A stretch of 64,000 nucleotides of DNA from Pinus tabuliformis (taxonomy: Eukaryota > Streptophyta > Pinopsida > Pinales > Pinaceae), in NCBI GenBank assembly GCA_031772625.1, contig CM062805.1, positions 516,130,102 to 516,194,101 on the forward strand, given 5' to 3'. A model generated the notes under the pieces. The model saw only the letters and a program-made list of their open reading frames with translations. It was not told the DNA's origin and searched no databases. The position numbers were made by a program, and so were the translations under genes. Below are positions 29,878 through 40,680 of the stretch, piece after piece; the stretch's first letter is position 1; each line of letters opens with the position of its first letter.

Positions 29878-31961
29878 TGATGAGCACCAGTATTGCAGCA
29901 AGAATGTTGCAACTCCTGGGGCTACCAACTTTAGTTTATCAACCCATGGTTTGTACAAACTTGGAGGTGACAATGCTGTATACACAAGTAAAAGTGATGG
30001 TTCAAGCCTTTTGTCATTGTTCAACTGGCGATAGACCACTAGGGATTTTCAAGCCTGACTTCTATGGATTCATAAGAAGCTTGATTATTGATGGAGGAAA
30101 GAGAAATATACTCTAAGAGAAATCTTGTCTACTGTAATAAGGAAAAAGACTAAAATCAAATGCTAAAACACACCATTTTCTAACTAACTCCTGAGAGACT
30201 ATGCTTCAAAAAGAATGCTAAGTTAACATGTATGCAATCCTATTGTCTTAAGCATGTAAATTCAAAACACCAAATATTCCACTACTATGCATATAAATGG
30301 CTAAAATAAATGTATTTTTCTTGTCTTTTTTTATGGAAAAGTATAAAAGATAATCTCTCTTGGTGATGTGGCAGGTGGCTTAGGGATGCTGGTGAATGGT
30401 TAAAAGGTTGGGGAGACCATTAAGTGAACTTTTTTTTCTTCCTAGAGGCTTTTCCCTCAATTTAGCCCCAAAACAGGCCACTACAGGAAAACCTACAGGA
30501 TGTCCTAAAAACCTACAGGATTCCTTGTATTTCTACAGGATATAGTCGAGAGAAAAATGATGGGTGTTGAAGGTGATGAAGGCTTAGGGAAGGTGGGTGG
30601 AGGATGGAATGAGGCATGGAAATGCCTATGATCAGTCAGAACTCAAAACCAAGGTTGGAAGATGGTTGGATTTGCTCAACAAGCTTGGAGAATTTTCCTT
30701 GTAAAATGATGAAATTGGTGAGGGTCTTAGTGAAAGCAAGGAATGATCATGGATGGATGAAGTTGGAAGGAGGTTGTTGACTATGAGATCTCTTTGTACT
30801 TTTGAAACACCTCCATTTCATCAAACATTGACATTCACCCAAAAATCATGTAAACAAGAAGAATTTCAATGGTCTAGGAAAACATAATTTAATGAGCTAA
30901 CTATCTACTTCATGCATGAAGAAAACCTGTAGAATAAGATGGAATTATTGATGAGATCTAATGTAAGACTGAAGATGGAAGAAATGATAACTAAATATTA
31001 CTCTTGCAAACTGATCAAATGCTGGCCTACGTGCAAAAAACCCTAAATTCTATGGGAACATAGAATTCTGTCTTTTTGGGGCTTCATAGGAGTTCTTTTC
31101 TCAAATCATGATCCCTGAAGGAAGAAGTGAGGCCAAAACATCTATTGAAAGATTTTTGATGTTCCTTTTATCTCTTCTAAACTACTACTGAAGTAAAGCA
31201 CAAATGTAAGCAAACTAATAAGCAACTAATCAAATCTACACTACTTGTAATAAAATAATCCTAAAGACAATTCAACCATTGAGCTATGAAATCAATCTAA
31301 GCATACAAATATAAGAAGAGGAGCCTTTGGTACTAGGGTTGGGCCCTAACCCAAAAGATTCATCCCTCTAATTTAACTCAGTGTTGGATCAAGAAAATGC
31401 TCATTCTCATTATCAAAATAGGAAATTACATAGCAATGTCTTCCATAAGTCTTGAACTTGAAAATGACTAGTGTTTTGACAGCCAAAATTTGAATCCTAA
31501 TGAGGCTCTAGGCATCTTTATTTATACAACTGAAGTCTCTAACAACTTCCTTAAATATAGGGAGGATCGGCTCCCAAACGTGAGGTAAACTAACTCTTTA
31601 ACTGTCACTTGCTCGATTGCCTTTTGATCTTCATGACTTGGTTGCTTGTACTCTGAGCTAGTGCGATTGATGGAGGAATATTCAAATGAGGGGGGAGTTA
31701 CATGAGGAGGATTTACCTCCTACAATATCTCTTCCTTGTCTCATTTGATTTTCAGTCCTCAATCTAGCCAAAATTCCCTGATTTTCTCTTCACAAACCTG
31801 CATCCAATGCACATTAGTCCACTAGGCATAATAACTCACTTTGACTCATCTCATTAAACAAAATACAATCAAAATATGTAATAAATTGTGAGAAGAGTTG
31901 ATTTGACCAAGCTAGGTGGTGAATTAAGGTCGATATAGTTACCCAATGATGAGGCTCATCA
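29878..31961 (-). repeat. 3' LTR of B (2084 bp)
   Basis: Plus-strand ends TGATGAGCACC and GAGGCTCATCA. It is collinear with 47449-50480 once the solo LTR there is removed. It includes several CCTACAGGAT-type motifs near 30490-30540. Confidence 0.92.
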
Positions 31962-31973
31962 TCACCCCCTATT
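31962..31973 (-). other. Polypurine tract of B
   Basis: On minus AATAGGGGGTGA, directly before the 3' LTR. Confidence 0.8.
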
Positions 31974-33020
31974 GAAAGTGTTGCTCATCCTCTGAGCAAC
32001 TCAATCAATATCCATGTCTTTCATAGCTCTAGTGGCCTCCCTGAAATCCCATGCTTCTGCTGTAGTTTCCTCTTCTTGTGCATAGAATCGTGCCTTCCTT
32101 TCTATCTCCTACCATTGCTTTCTTTCTTCCTCTTCCTTCCTTCCTTATAACATCTGTTTTGGGAAAATTTAGTGTTTTATCAAATGCCTAACCCTCTAGA
32201 CTTAGTAGCTAGTCTAGAAACAACAACCAAAGTAATTCACTACCTTTTCTTTAATCAACAGATAAGAGAGGTAATAAGGGAAACCAACCTGTAGCTTTCG
32301 CTTGCTCCCTCTCTCCCTTGACCAATTCCTCCGTTCCTTTCCATACTTAACTCACTTGAAAAGTACCTGCACACAAGCCGAGATAGAAACTCATCAAAGC
32401 ATAGAATAAAGATATGTTAATTAAACATATCATAGAATCGAGAATACGATATGCATCATATAAGAACATGAATGGAAAAAGGTTTGAATTCTTTATTGAT
32501 AAAAGAAAGATTACAACACGTGAATGTTCATGCTTGATTCAGTATCTTCCTTCCAGTTTCAATCCCTTCTCTCCTCATGAAGCAACAATTCGACATCATT
32601 ACAATACTCTTACTAATCTCATTCAAACAGTATTTCCTTAGCTCAAGAAATTCCAACCTCTGGGTGAATGGAGGAGGTTAAGCCATTAATGGCCTTCATG
32701 AATGCTTTGCCAAATTTGGGAAGTGGTTCCATGGAGGAAGGGATAATGGATTGAGGTTCATTCATCCTCTTCCTCATCCAAATGCGAGCTCAATCAACCT
32801 GGAAAATTCCAGAAGTATCCATTGGATGAGGAATTGAAACAAAGGCTAAGTGCACTGCAGTGCACCTAGTATGTGCAGTTTCTGCATTTCAATGCAGCCT
32901 AATAGAAGGCTACCTGTGCTGATCTCCTTAGGGACACTTTTTGGATGAATGGTGTCATGGAAACTCTTGGGAGGCAAACATGATGTAGGTTGACCTCATT
33001 AGGGAATGAGAACAACTGAA
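31974..33020 (-). other. Non-coding 3' internal region of B
   Basis: No coding pattern on either strand beyond a 75-codon plus frame at 32414-32641 with no domain. It separates the last post-pol ORF from the polypurine tract. Confidence 0.55.
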
Positions 33021-33665
33021 TTAGGGCTTGATAGACCCTAATAATATGGATCTAGAATTCGGGATTGATGTGCCCAAATTGACATGTAACAACATCCCTA
33101 AGAGCAGTGGTGGACTGAGTTTCAAGATAATCCAATTGACTTTGAGTCTTTGGAGGGTTTGCTTGTACATGGGTGTCATGTTCAGTGCTTCTCTCATTCT
33201 TTGAGGAGAATGGTACTCTCTGATTTTCAAACTATATGGAAAAGTATTCCATCTCCTTTTGAAATATTGCATACTGTCATCCCCTAACAGCCTGAACATA
33301 TCCTCAAAATGTGTAATTGATTTCTCCTGGGCAACAAGATACCTGGGTGCAAGTTGAGGATCATTTGCAATTAAGTTAGGTGTGTTGATGAAAACCATTG
33401 GATTTGACTGCTCAACTCTTATCATGAGAGGCTCTATTTGTTCCCTTGCCATTATCTTCTTCATTTCTGTAGCCCTTGCTTCCTCATGGTTCATCCATGA
33501 TGCCAAAGCCATCAACTGTAAATCCCCTAGTTTTGCATTAGGGTCCCATACATTCATATCTGTTAAGGATAAGTTATGTAGGTAGAACTCAGATATCTTA
33601 GCCCTATCCTCTAGTGTGCTTTGATAACAAAGATCAATGAACTGTCTATAATCCTGGAATGGCAT
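33021..33665 (-). CDS. Element B post-pol ORF 4, unknown function
   Basis: 214 codons, uninterrupted. I do not recognise a domain. The protein starts MPFQDYRQFIDLCYQSTLED and has many Met, Leu and charged residues. Its C-terminal 40 residues are hydrophobic (LSPPLLLGMLLHV), which might be a membrane-interacting stretch but is too short and late to call. It lies 70 bp after ORF 3 in the same direction and may be part of one longer protein broken by mutation. Confidence 0.5.
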   Translation of the reverse strand: MPFQDYRQFIDLCYQSTLEDRAKISEFYLHNLSLTDMNVWDPNAKLGDLQLMALASWMNHEEARATEMKKIMAREQIEPLMIRVEQSNPMVFINTPNLIANDPQLAPRYLVAQEKSITHFEDMFRLLGDDSMQYFKRRWNTFPYSLKIREYHSPQRMREALNMTPMYKQTLQRLKVNWIILKLSPPLLLGMLLHVNLGTSIPNSRSILLGSIKP

Positions 33666-33735
33666 AGTGCCTCTCTATGCTAGGGTCTTGATTTGGAACT
33701 ACAACCATTGTTCCTTAAGGTATAATGCATAGGAA

Positions 33736-34131
33736 TTAGCTGGCATCCTGCACTGGATTACCTCTGAAGATAGACTGGCCATGGATGCCAATTGATTCTC
33801 TCTTTCTTGTAGCTGTCCTTTCAACCATGCATTTTTCTGCCTCCAATTGAGCTTTCATTATGGCCTCTTTGTCCCTCAGGCTGCTCAATTCTCTGCCCAT
33901 CTCCTTAAGCTTTTCCTCCATGTGACCTATGTCCTCCACTCCCTTGGAATTGGCAATCTGCATCCATCTATGTGTTCTTGCTCTTTGTTTATCGAGCTCA
34001 AAGAATAATGGGATAACAAATTTTTGTGGAATGACCCTACCCCCTTCAATAAACCTATAGTATGAGTCAAGGTTAGGTTGAGGACTAGGTTCCCTTAGCT
34101 CTAGATCCTCCTTCTTTGTTTCATGTTGCAT
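33736..34131 (-). CDS. Element B post-pol ORF 3, coiled-coil protein
   Basis: 131 codons. The N-terminal half reads like a folded segment (FIEGGRVIPQKFVIPLFFEL). Residues 65-105 form a predicted coiled coil (HMEEKLKEMGRELSSLRDKE). No known family is assigned. In the same direction and close to its neighbours, it probably belongs to the same post-pol unit. Confidence 0.5.
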   Translation of the reverse strand: MQHETKKEDLELREPSPQPNLDSYYRFIEGGRVIPQKFVIPLFFELDKQRARTHRWMQIANSKGVEDIGHMEEKLKEMGRELSSLRDKEAIMKAQLEAEKCMVERTATRKRESIGIHGQSIFRGNPVQDAS

Positions 34132-34416
34132 ACTCCCTTCTTTATCAAATTTCTGAGTTTCTTCTAGGTTTAGCAGAGTTTCCTGTAGGATTGCTTCTGC
34201 TTCTTGTAGGTCCTGCTATGTATCTTGTAGGATGTCCTTTCCTTTGGATGAGGCATATATAGTCATAGGCCTCCTCACATAAGTGATAGGAGACTTAGGG
34301 GAGGCTGGTCCTGAGGATCCTTCTCCTTGAGTTTGCATAAGAGGAGCCATCTTCTCCTACTGCTTAGGTTAGTATTCAATAACAATAGGAATATTGGTGG
34401 GAGTTTAAGGTTTTCC

Positions 34417-34968
34417 CTACCTTATCCTTGTACTTTTTCTTGTCCTAAAGTATAATGGAGTTTGTCTTTGTCTTTTTCCTTTTTGTTTGATAGGGGTGCT
34501 AAGGGCAGTGAGGGCAGCTACTACCTCTCTCTCAGTGGGTTCTGGAGAAACCTTAGGTAACTCCTCCTTGTCTTCTACCTCCTCTTTTCCATTCCCCTTT
34601 TCATCTTTGTCTTTCTCCTCTTCTTCTCCCTCTAGTTCCTCACTTTCTTCATCAGTTTCCTCCTTGGCACATCCTTCTGTCTCTTCACCACTTTCCTTCT
34701 CCTTTTCTTCTTCTTCTTCCTCATCTATTTCCTCTTCATCCCTCTCTTTTTCTTCTTCCTCTTTTTTAGTTTCTTCTCCATCCTCTTCACTAGTAGTGGG
34801 GCTCTTGTCATATTCAAGGGATTTTATATCTCCCTTTATTTGCATGTCTCTGAAAGTTTCCCATGTGATAGGAACTCTGAGGTGTTGGAGGGCATCTTCT
34901 ATGATGATTCTAATTAACCCATGATGAGCTAGCGGTTGATGGTTTCCTTCCTGCACCTTCATGCTCAT
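34417..34968 (-). CDS. Element B post-pol ORF 2, acidic low-complexity protein
   Basis: 183 codons. A short lead (residues 1-45) is followed by about 90 residues made almost only of Glu, Asp and Lys, then a basic tail (GKRQRQTPLYFRTRKSTRIR). Its start ATG overlaps the stop of ORF 1 by 4 bp (ATGA). The join could be real reinitiation. It could also be a one-base frameshift in a single original ORF; the sense of the lead continues smoothly from ORF 1, which favours the frameshift. The plus-strand Ser-rich frame 34487-34924 is its antisense. Confidence 0.55.
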   Translation of the reverse strand: MSMKVQEGNHQPLAHHGLIRIIIEDALQHLRVPITWETFRDMQIKGDIKSLEYDKSPTTSEEDGEETKKEEEEKERDEEEIDEEEEEEKEKESGEETEGCAKEETDEESEELEGEEEEKDKDEKGNGKEEVEDKEELPKVSPEPTEREVVAALTALSTPIKQKGKRQRQTPLYFRTRKSTRIR

Positions 34969-35513
34969 ATTATCATTGATTGGAGAAGGACGTAGGGTAT
35001 GCTGAGTCTGTGTTGAGGAGGTGTGTCTGCCCCAAACCTTAATTCTTCAAGAAGCCTAAAGTGGTATCCATATACCACACTGTACCTACCTTCACATGAT
35101 ATATATTTTATAAGGTGGTAGCTTATTTCATTCCAGGGATATGGTAGGCTGGCTCTTCTCACTCCATTTTTTTCTTCCATGGCCTCCTCTCCCTCTAAAA
35201 AGAATTTCTTCTTTGCAGTTTGGCTACTTCCCTTGTCCTCCTTTCTCCAAGGCACTCCTAAAGTAAGTGTGGTAATTCTTCTTATGAGTTCAGGGGTGAG
35301 TTCTATGGTGAGGCCTCTCACCACAATAGTGGCACGGGTCCTAGTCAGGGGAATCTGGGAGAGAGCAAAATCTCTGGCTACTTCATCATCATATCCCCTC
35401 AATTTCTCAAGGAAACCCATCCAATTATGCCTTGTGAATATCTCTAGCACAGGAGGGTGCTGATGAATCCTCATGGCGTTGATGGGATCCCTTCGATTAA
35501 ACCCCCCTATCAT
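34965..35513 (-). CDS. Element B post-pol ORF 1, plant-retrotransposon accessory-like protein
   Basis: 182 codons, uninterrupted. It resembles the accessory domain found in many plant gypsy elements: a RHNWMGFLEKLRGYDDEVAR lead, a VVRGLTIELTPELIRRITTL core and a LGVPWRKED motif. Its function is unknown. This family memory is the only reason to call it a genuine retroelement gene rather than chance. It is the first ORF after integrase, about 1.8 kb downstream of the pol stop. Confidence 0.6.
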   Translation of the reverse strand: MIGGFNRRDPINAMRIHQHPPVLEIFTRHNWMGFLEKLRGYDDEVARDFALSQIPLTRTRATIVVRGLTIELTPELIRRITTLTLGVPWRKEDKGSSQTAKKKFFLEGEEAMEEKNGVRRASLPYPWNEISYHLIKYISCEGRYSVVYGYHFRLLEELRFGADTPPQHRLSIPYVLLQSMII

Positions 35514-37288
35514 TTTTTTTGATGGATGGAGGAATATATATGTCTAATACAAAATTTTAATGAAGGAGGAAATTTAACTGAAATTGTTGTGGATACAATT
35601 CCCTTATACTGCAATCAATTTCAACAAACTAAAAGATTTTTTATGTTCTTTTCACTTGGAGAAATGTGGGGAAATGTAGAGCCTACTTCCTTACAATGCT
35701 TGATGTAGCTAACCCCTATTTTTCTCCCTCCGAAACTGCTCACTGCCAATCTTGTAGACTGCTTGACTATATCCTGTAGGATGTAGGTGGTCCTATGCAG
35801 GAAAAAATGAAATTTGTCTTTCTTGTAGACTGCTTGAGGGCTGAGAGCGACTTTGCTAGTGTGAGCCTTGAGAATGTGAATGCTTCTATGCATGGGGCTC
35901 AACATTTATTTCCTCTTATGGTTGATTTGAGTGAGGTGGTGTGCTGGCAACCGAGGTATGAATATCTATTTTTGTACTGTTGGTACCACTACCACATCAT
36001 CATTCTCCTCACCTCGTAATCAAATCCCTCTTCCGGCATCTATAGCTTAACTGCTTTCGACCTCATCCTCCTTTTCCTTGACTTGACTACTGCTACGTGT
36101 GTGAGGAATAACCGTTTTGTCCTCGTTGATTGAACGAAGGTGGCCAAGTTAACTGGCCACCTCTCACTTATAAACCAACTCGTTCACAACTTTTACATGT
36201 TTTGATCACATTATGCTAATGGGAGAGTGGAATTGAGATGCTTACTTGTGATAATAATACCTTGCTCCATTTTGTTGAAGAAATGAAGTCTTTGTTGTGT
36301 GTTGGCTACATGTGCTTTTCTCCCTTTTTTTTATTGTCCTTTGATGACTTTCTTTGATGTGCAGGTACCTGGTGTTGATGATGATAATGATGATGTTGCT
36401 GCTAGGCTCTGGAGGAGCTTCTTATACCTTTGGATATCCATGCTTGAAGCTGGCTGCAACCTATGATTTATGTTTTGTGGGATAGGCTGCTACAGGATTT
36501 CCTACAGGATGTCCTGTAGCTGCTTCTCCCTCAAAAATTTTAATCATTTTCTACTATTGGGACCTGAGGATGATTGGCATGGGCAGAGAAGGGGTCTAGG
36601 GATTTGTGCATGAGGAAAAATAACCTTTAGGTGTTGTCCCCTTGCTCTCTGTCTTCATCCCCTTTCCTCTGTGTTTTTTTTTGAAAACTGACTTTTGTGA
36701 TGAATGTAGGGGTGATCATGGTGGAGAGAGGTATGGTGAGGAGATGGTGAAGTATGGATTTTTTTTTTGACATGGGCAGGTCATTCCCTTGCTCTAGGGT
36801 TACTTGCTTTAGGATTCCCAAGCCACTGTAAATCCTACAGGATCATCCTGTAGGTTTGCAGGGAATCCTATAGAAAACACAGAACCCTTGCAAATTGAGG
36901 CGAGTAAGTGGAAAAATGGAAGGAATGATGGAATGATGAAGGATAATGAATGGAGAAATAAAAAATGAGCTAGATAGGTCCCTTTTGATTCTCCATTGTT
37001 GCTCTGATTGTCCTCCTGCTGACCTTCAAATAATACTTTCTTAATTTTTCTTTTCTTCCCTTTTTTGTTTTTTTTTTTGAAAACAACTAGTCTGCCTCCA
37101 AGAGGTTTTCATCCTAGCTGCTTGCCCTAGGCGCCTCAAGAGAGGTTTTCACCTAGAGATATTTTTATTTATCTCTTTTTTCTTTTGTTTTGACACCATT
37201 GGGCCGCCTCAAGAAATTTTCAACCCAACAGTGGGACTTGGGCGCCTCATGAAGGTTTTTACCCGAGTCTCCTTATTTTTTTTTCTCT
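35514..37288 (-). other. Non-coding spacer between B pol and post-pol ORFs
   Basis: Contains repeated ATCCTGTAGG/CCTACAGGAT motifs (35755-35830, 36488-36520, 36833-36880) and a degenerate four-copy repeat at 37085-37270. No ORF with coding character. Confidence 0.6.
37085..37270. repeat. Degenerate short repeat in B spacer
   Basis: Four variants of GCGCCTCAAGAGGTTTTCACC spaced 35-65 bp apart: CTGCCTCCAAGAGGTTTTCA, GCGCCTCAAGAGAGGTTTTC, GCCGCCTCAAGAAATTTTCA and GCGCCTCATGAAGGTTTTTA. Confidence 0.6.
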
Positions 37289-37593
37289 TCAGTGACTTGA
37301 TGAGGTAGGAGTTGAGACTTGATCCACCACCATCACTACTTTGCTGATACCTTCAATGAAATCTTGCTTTGACAATGGACTCTTGTAAAATTTCAATCTA
37401 TGCCCATTAACAAGTAAAGGAATGACCTCTGCATCTATGGTTCTAATCTACATTGAACCATTATCATGAAATTTCTCTATGACATAAGGCCCTAACCATC
37501 TAGTCCTTAACTTGCCCTTAAAGTCTTCATATCTGGAATCATATAACAAAGCTTAATCACCTTCTTGAAATTGCTTGTCCTTGATGTTCTTGT
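37289..37593 (-). pseudogene. Element B integrase C-terminus
   Basis: The minus strand reads KGKLRTRWLGPYVIEKF, then after one stop VIPLLVNGHRLKFYKSPLS, the usual end of a gypsy integrase, with the pol stop at 37289-37291. Copia element C separates it from the rest of integrase at 41749. Confidence 0.85.
37589..37593. repeat. Target site duplication of element C, left copy
   Basis: CTTGT, matching 41744-41748. Confidence 0.92.
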
Positions 37594-38555
37594 TGTTGAA
37601 AATGGTAACAAGAAATGCTAAAAATAGAAATGCTAAAAATAGCATTGCTATAAATAGCCATTTGGGATGGATTCCAATTTTAGTTAGTCCATGAACTAAA
37701 ATTGAGAAGTAAAATTTGAATTTGATCTTAGCAGCTGTTTGTAAAATAATTAATTAATTAATCTTGAGTTAAATAGTTGTAGAAAATCAAACATGAAGTC
37801 TATGTGGGGACATGCAACAGTTTCTCCATTGATTGAGGAATTTATCCATCAGTTAAAGAGATAAGGATGAGTTGTAATTAGTTGGCTCAGTTAATTCAGT
37901 CAAGTCCAATTAAATTAGTTCAAATAGTTTGTTGAATTAATTGTGAGTTTAGTTAGTTAATGCATGCATGCATGTAACTGTTGCACTTCAGATAACTGAA
38001 TATTCTCTCATAAATAACTCATGCAAGTCAGTTCAGGAAGGGACAATGTACTATTAGTTGGAGGATTTTTCCTATATAGGAAACTCATCCATGCAGAAGG
38101 AATTATCTCCTTTAGGTTTGTGCAGTTATTTCTGAGCCAAGTGATCAGTGTGAGGTGGGAATTCACACAAGTGGAAGCACTGGACCCCAGGAAAAGTTGC
38201 GCAAGGAAATAGGAGGCTTGGAGGGTAGAGGAGAAGGTTTAGAGAGCCTTTCACTGTCTATGAGTAGTATTATTTGATTGCAGAGAGAGCAGGATAGCTT
38301 GAGAGCTGATTCTTTTTGTAACTTGAACATATTTCCACTTGTATGATAATACATAGATTGGGGTTTCAGGCTGAGGCTTTCCCCTAGTTATTATTTTTTG
38401 TTCATGTGTGGTTGATTTCTCATTCTCAGTTATATGTGTTCTATTGATCTTTCTCATATTCTATTAAGCTTCCGCAAAGTTCGTTGTAGAAGTAGATCTT
38501 GTATTTTGCTTTAGTATATTGCATAATCTGTTGATCTACAGTGGGAATTTCTACA
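37594..38555 (+). repeat. 5' LTR of C (962 bp)
   Basis: TGTTGAAAATGG ... GGGAATTTCTACA. It is about 100 bp shorter than the 3' LTR because segments near 40745-40830 and 41200 are missing. It contains a GCATGCATGCATG run at 37962-37974. Confidence 0.92.
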
Positions 38556-38567
38556 TGGTATCAGAGC
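38556..38567 (+). other. Primer binding site of C (initiator tRNA-Met)
   Basis: TGGTATCAGAGC directly after the LTR. Confidence 0.9.
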
Positions 38568-38671
38568 AAAGGTGATCAAAGTGAAGAAAAATATACAAAG
38601 AAGGGAGAAGTTCGAAGTTTCAAGTTCCTGATTATAGAATTCGAATTCTTATCACATCTCAAATTTCCCCA

Positions 38672-40054
38672 ATGGCGTTCAACAATTTAAGACTCTAGTA
38701 TGCCCTTGATGGTAGGTCAAATTATATAGCCTGGAAGGATCGCATGGAAGCAGTATTAGAGGATAATGGTCTAAAGCACTTAATTGATCAAGAAGTCCCC
38801 AAGTCCGTAGCAGCTAATGCTACATAATTGGCAGAATGGAAGAAATGTGTGGCTAGAGCGAGGAGAATCCTCCTGGAGGGAGTTCGAGACCACATTGTCT
38901 CGAGCCTCCATGGGAAGGAGACACCATTTTCAATGTGGAAAACATTGAAAGATCTATATTAGAACAACAACGATCAGAGGAAGCTGGCGCTGAAAGACAA
39001 GCTTCGGAAAATCAAGTGTGAAAAGGGCGACACGATCTCTACATATTTGAACAAGCTCACCACCTGCAGGGATGAGCTTGGAAGTGTAGGGATCATGACA
39101 GCCGATGATGACATGGTGAGTCTTGCTCTCCTTGGTCTTCCTAAGAGCTAGCATAGCTACCAAGACTCGGTAAATGGAAGAGAGAAACTGCTAGATTGGG
39201 AACGACTTTGGTTGGATCTGATGCAGGAGGAGATAAGAAGAAGCACCAGAGATGGTTCTTCATCCAAGGAGGATGAAGAAAATTGTGCCTTAGCGAGTAA
39301 GGAAAAGAAAGGGAAGGAGAAGGTTTCTCATTTCAAATCGAGTTCTTCCCATGGTGGGAAGAAGTTTGACAAATAGAAAGTGCGATGCTTTCATTGTCAT
39401 GAAGTGGACTATTATGCTACAAATTGTCCACTGAAGAAATCCAAGATGGGATCCAAGGAATGAACCGAAGGTGAGGCATTGGCCTCACAGTTCGAGTTGG
39501 ATTTCACACTCTTCGCATGCATGGTTTCATCCATGGTGGGATGTGGTTGGTTTCTTGACAGTGGAGCTTCTTTCCACATGACCGACAACAAGAGTTTGTT
39601 CAGTAACTTGGAGGAGAAAGATCTCCAGATACTCATAGCAATGGGTAATGATGAAAAGTATAGTGTCTCAGGTGTAGGCACTGTTGTTTTTCAGAGGGAG
39701 CATGGAGCTCGCATTACTTTGACCGATGTCAAGTATGTACCAAGACAGAGGAAAAATTTGGTGTCGATCGCAATGCTAGAAGACAAAGGCTATGATGTAG
39801 TCTTCAGTAAGGGAAAGGTTTTCCTTCGACACATCATCACTAGACAGGTGAAGAACATTGGTTCACGAGTCAAGAACCTGTATGCTAGTGAGGTTCAATA
39901 TGAATGTAAAGCCTTGAGGAGCAAGGCAACTGATGGAGACTTGGTGGTTGAGAAGGAGAGTACATTACCTCTCAACATGCAACCACAGAAGAAGTCTCAG
40001 ATAATTATGGAGGAACCACAATTGGTGAAGCAACTTCAGGAAGTTGTGGAGTAG
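38672..40054 (+). pseudogene. Element C gag-protease (Ty1/copia), with stops
   Basis: One continuous frame from ATG at 38672 to 40054 with about six in-frame stops, the last before 39479. Gag is recognisable by NYIAWKDRMEAVLEDNGL, KDKLRKIKCEKGDTISTYLN and a CCHC-like knuckle CFHCHEVDYYATNCP. From 39479 the frame is open for 191 codons and begins with the copia protease: WFLDSGASFHMTDNKSLF with the catalytic DSG triad intact, then the YVPRQRKNLVSIAMLEDKGY segment. It ends in a Gln-rich tail where integrase should start. Most stops are single-base changes of CAG/AAG-like codons, as in an ageing copy. Confidence 0.85.
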
Positions 40055-40680
40055 CCACAACTAGAGAAGCCGAGAGGAGACTGAGTGGAGGCATCCACTC
40101 ATGCAGAGACCTCCAGTAGGGGGGAATTTCGAGCCAAGTGGGAAGAGGGATCACATGCATCCATACCTCCAGGTAGGAGGTGGAGCAATGTGGAATGACA
40201 GTCCCAAGAAGGCTGGAATAGGGGCAGGATCATTGAGGTACCCAACTTCTTTGATTAGACCTTGCTACAGGATCCCCGATGAGGAGTAGTAGGAATGGCT
40301 GAGTGGGTATAGACAGATGTGGATGGAGTGACTGAGAGAGCTATAGTGCAGGAATCCCAAGACAGTGCAAAGCTAGTAGGCTGCAACAATGCGAGAGGCA
40401 CAGGAGTGTTGCACCAGTGTAGGATGGCACAGAGAGGTGTGCAACGGTGCGAGATGCATGGAGTGTTGCAGCAGCTTATAGGTAAGAGAGGAAGCACTTG
40501 TCAGCGGCAGAGGGAGCTTTAGCATCAGAGGGTGTTTCTAGCCCAATAGAGAGGTTAGTTGGGAGATTTTTTGTTTCTAGAGTTGCTGGAGCAACAACAC
40601 TTGGGAGAAGTGTTACATGTAGAACATTCTAAAGGTTCAGGATCAAGTTTGAGTTGAATTCCTTTCTTGTTGAGAGGGAG
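40055..40680 (+). other. C internal 3' region and polypurine tract
   Basis: Non-coding or unrecognised (a 62-codon frame at 40101-40289). It ends in TTGAGAGGGAG before the LTR. The stretch may be a scrambled remnant of the deleted pol or filler. Confidence 0.55.

Noticed and set aside
34487-34924. 145-codon Ser-rich plus-strand ORF
   Set aside because: It is the reverse complement of a Glu/Asp/Lys-rich coding repeat (GAA/GAG runs become TTC/CTC), so it is a shadow frame.
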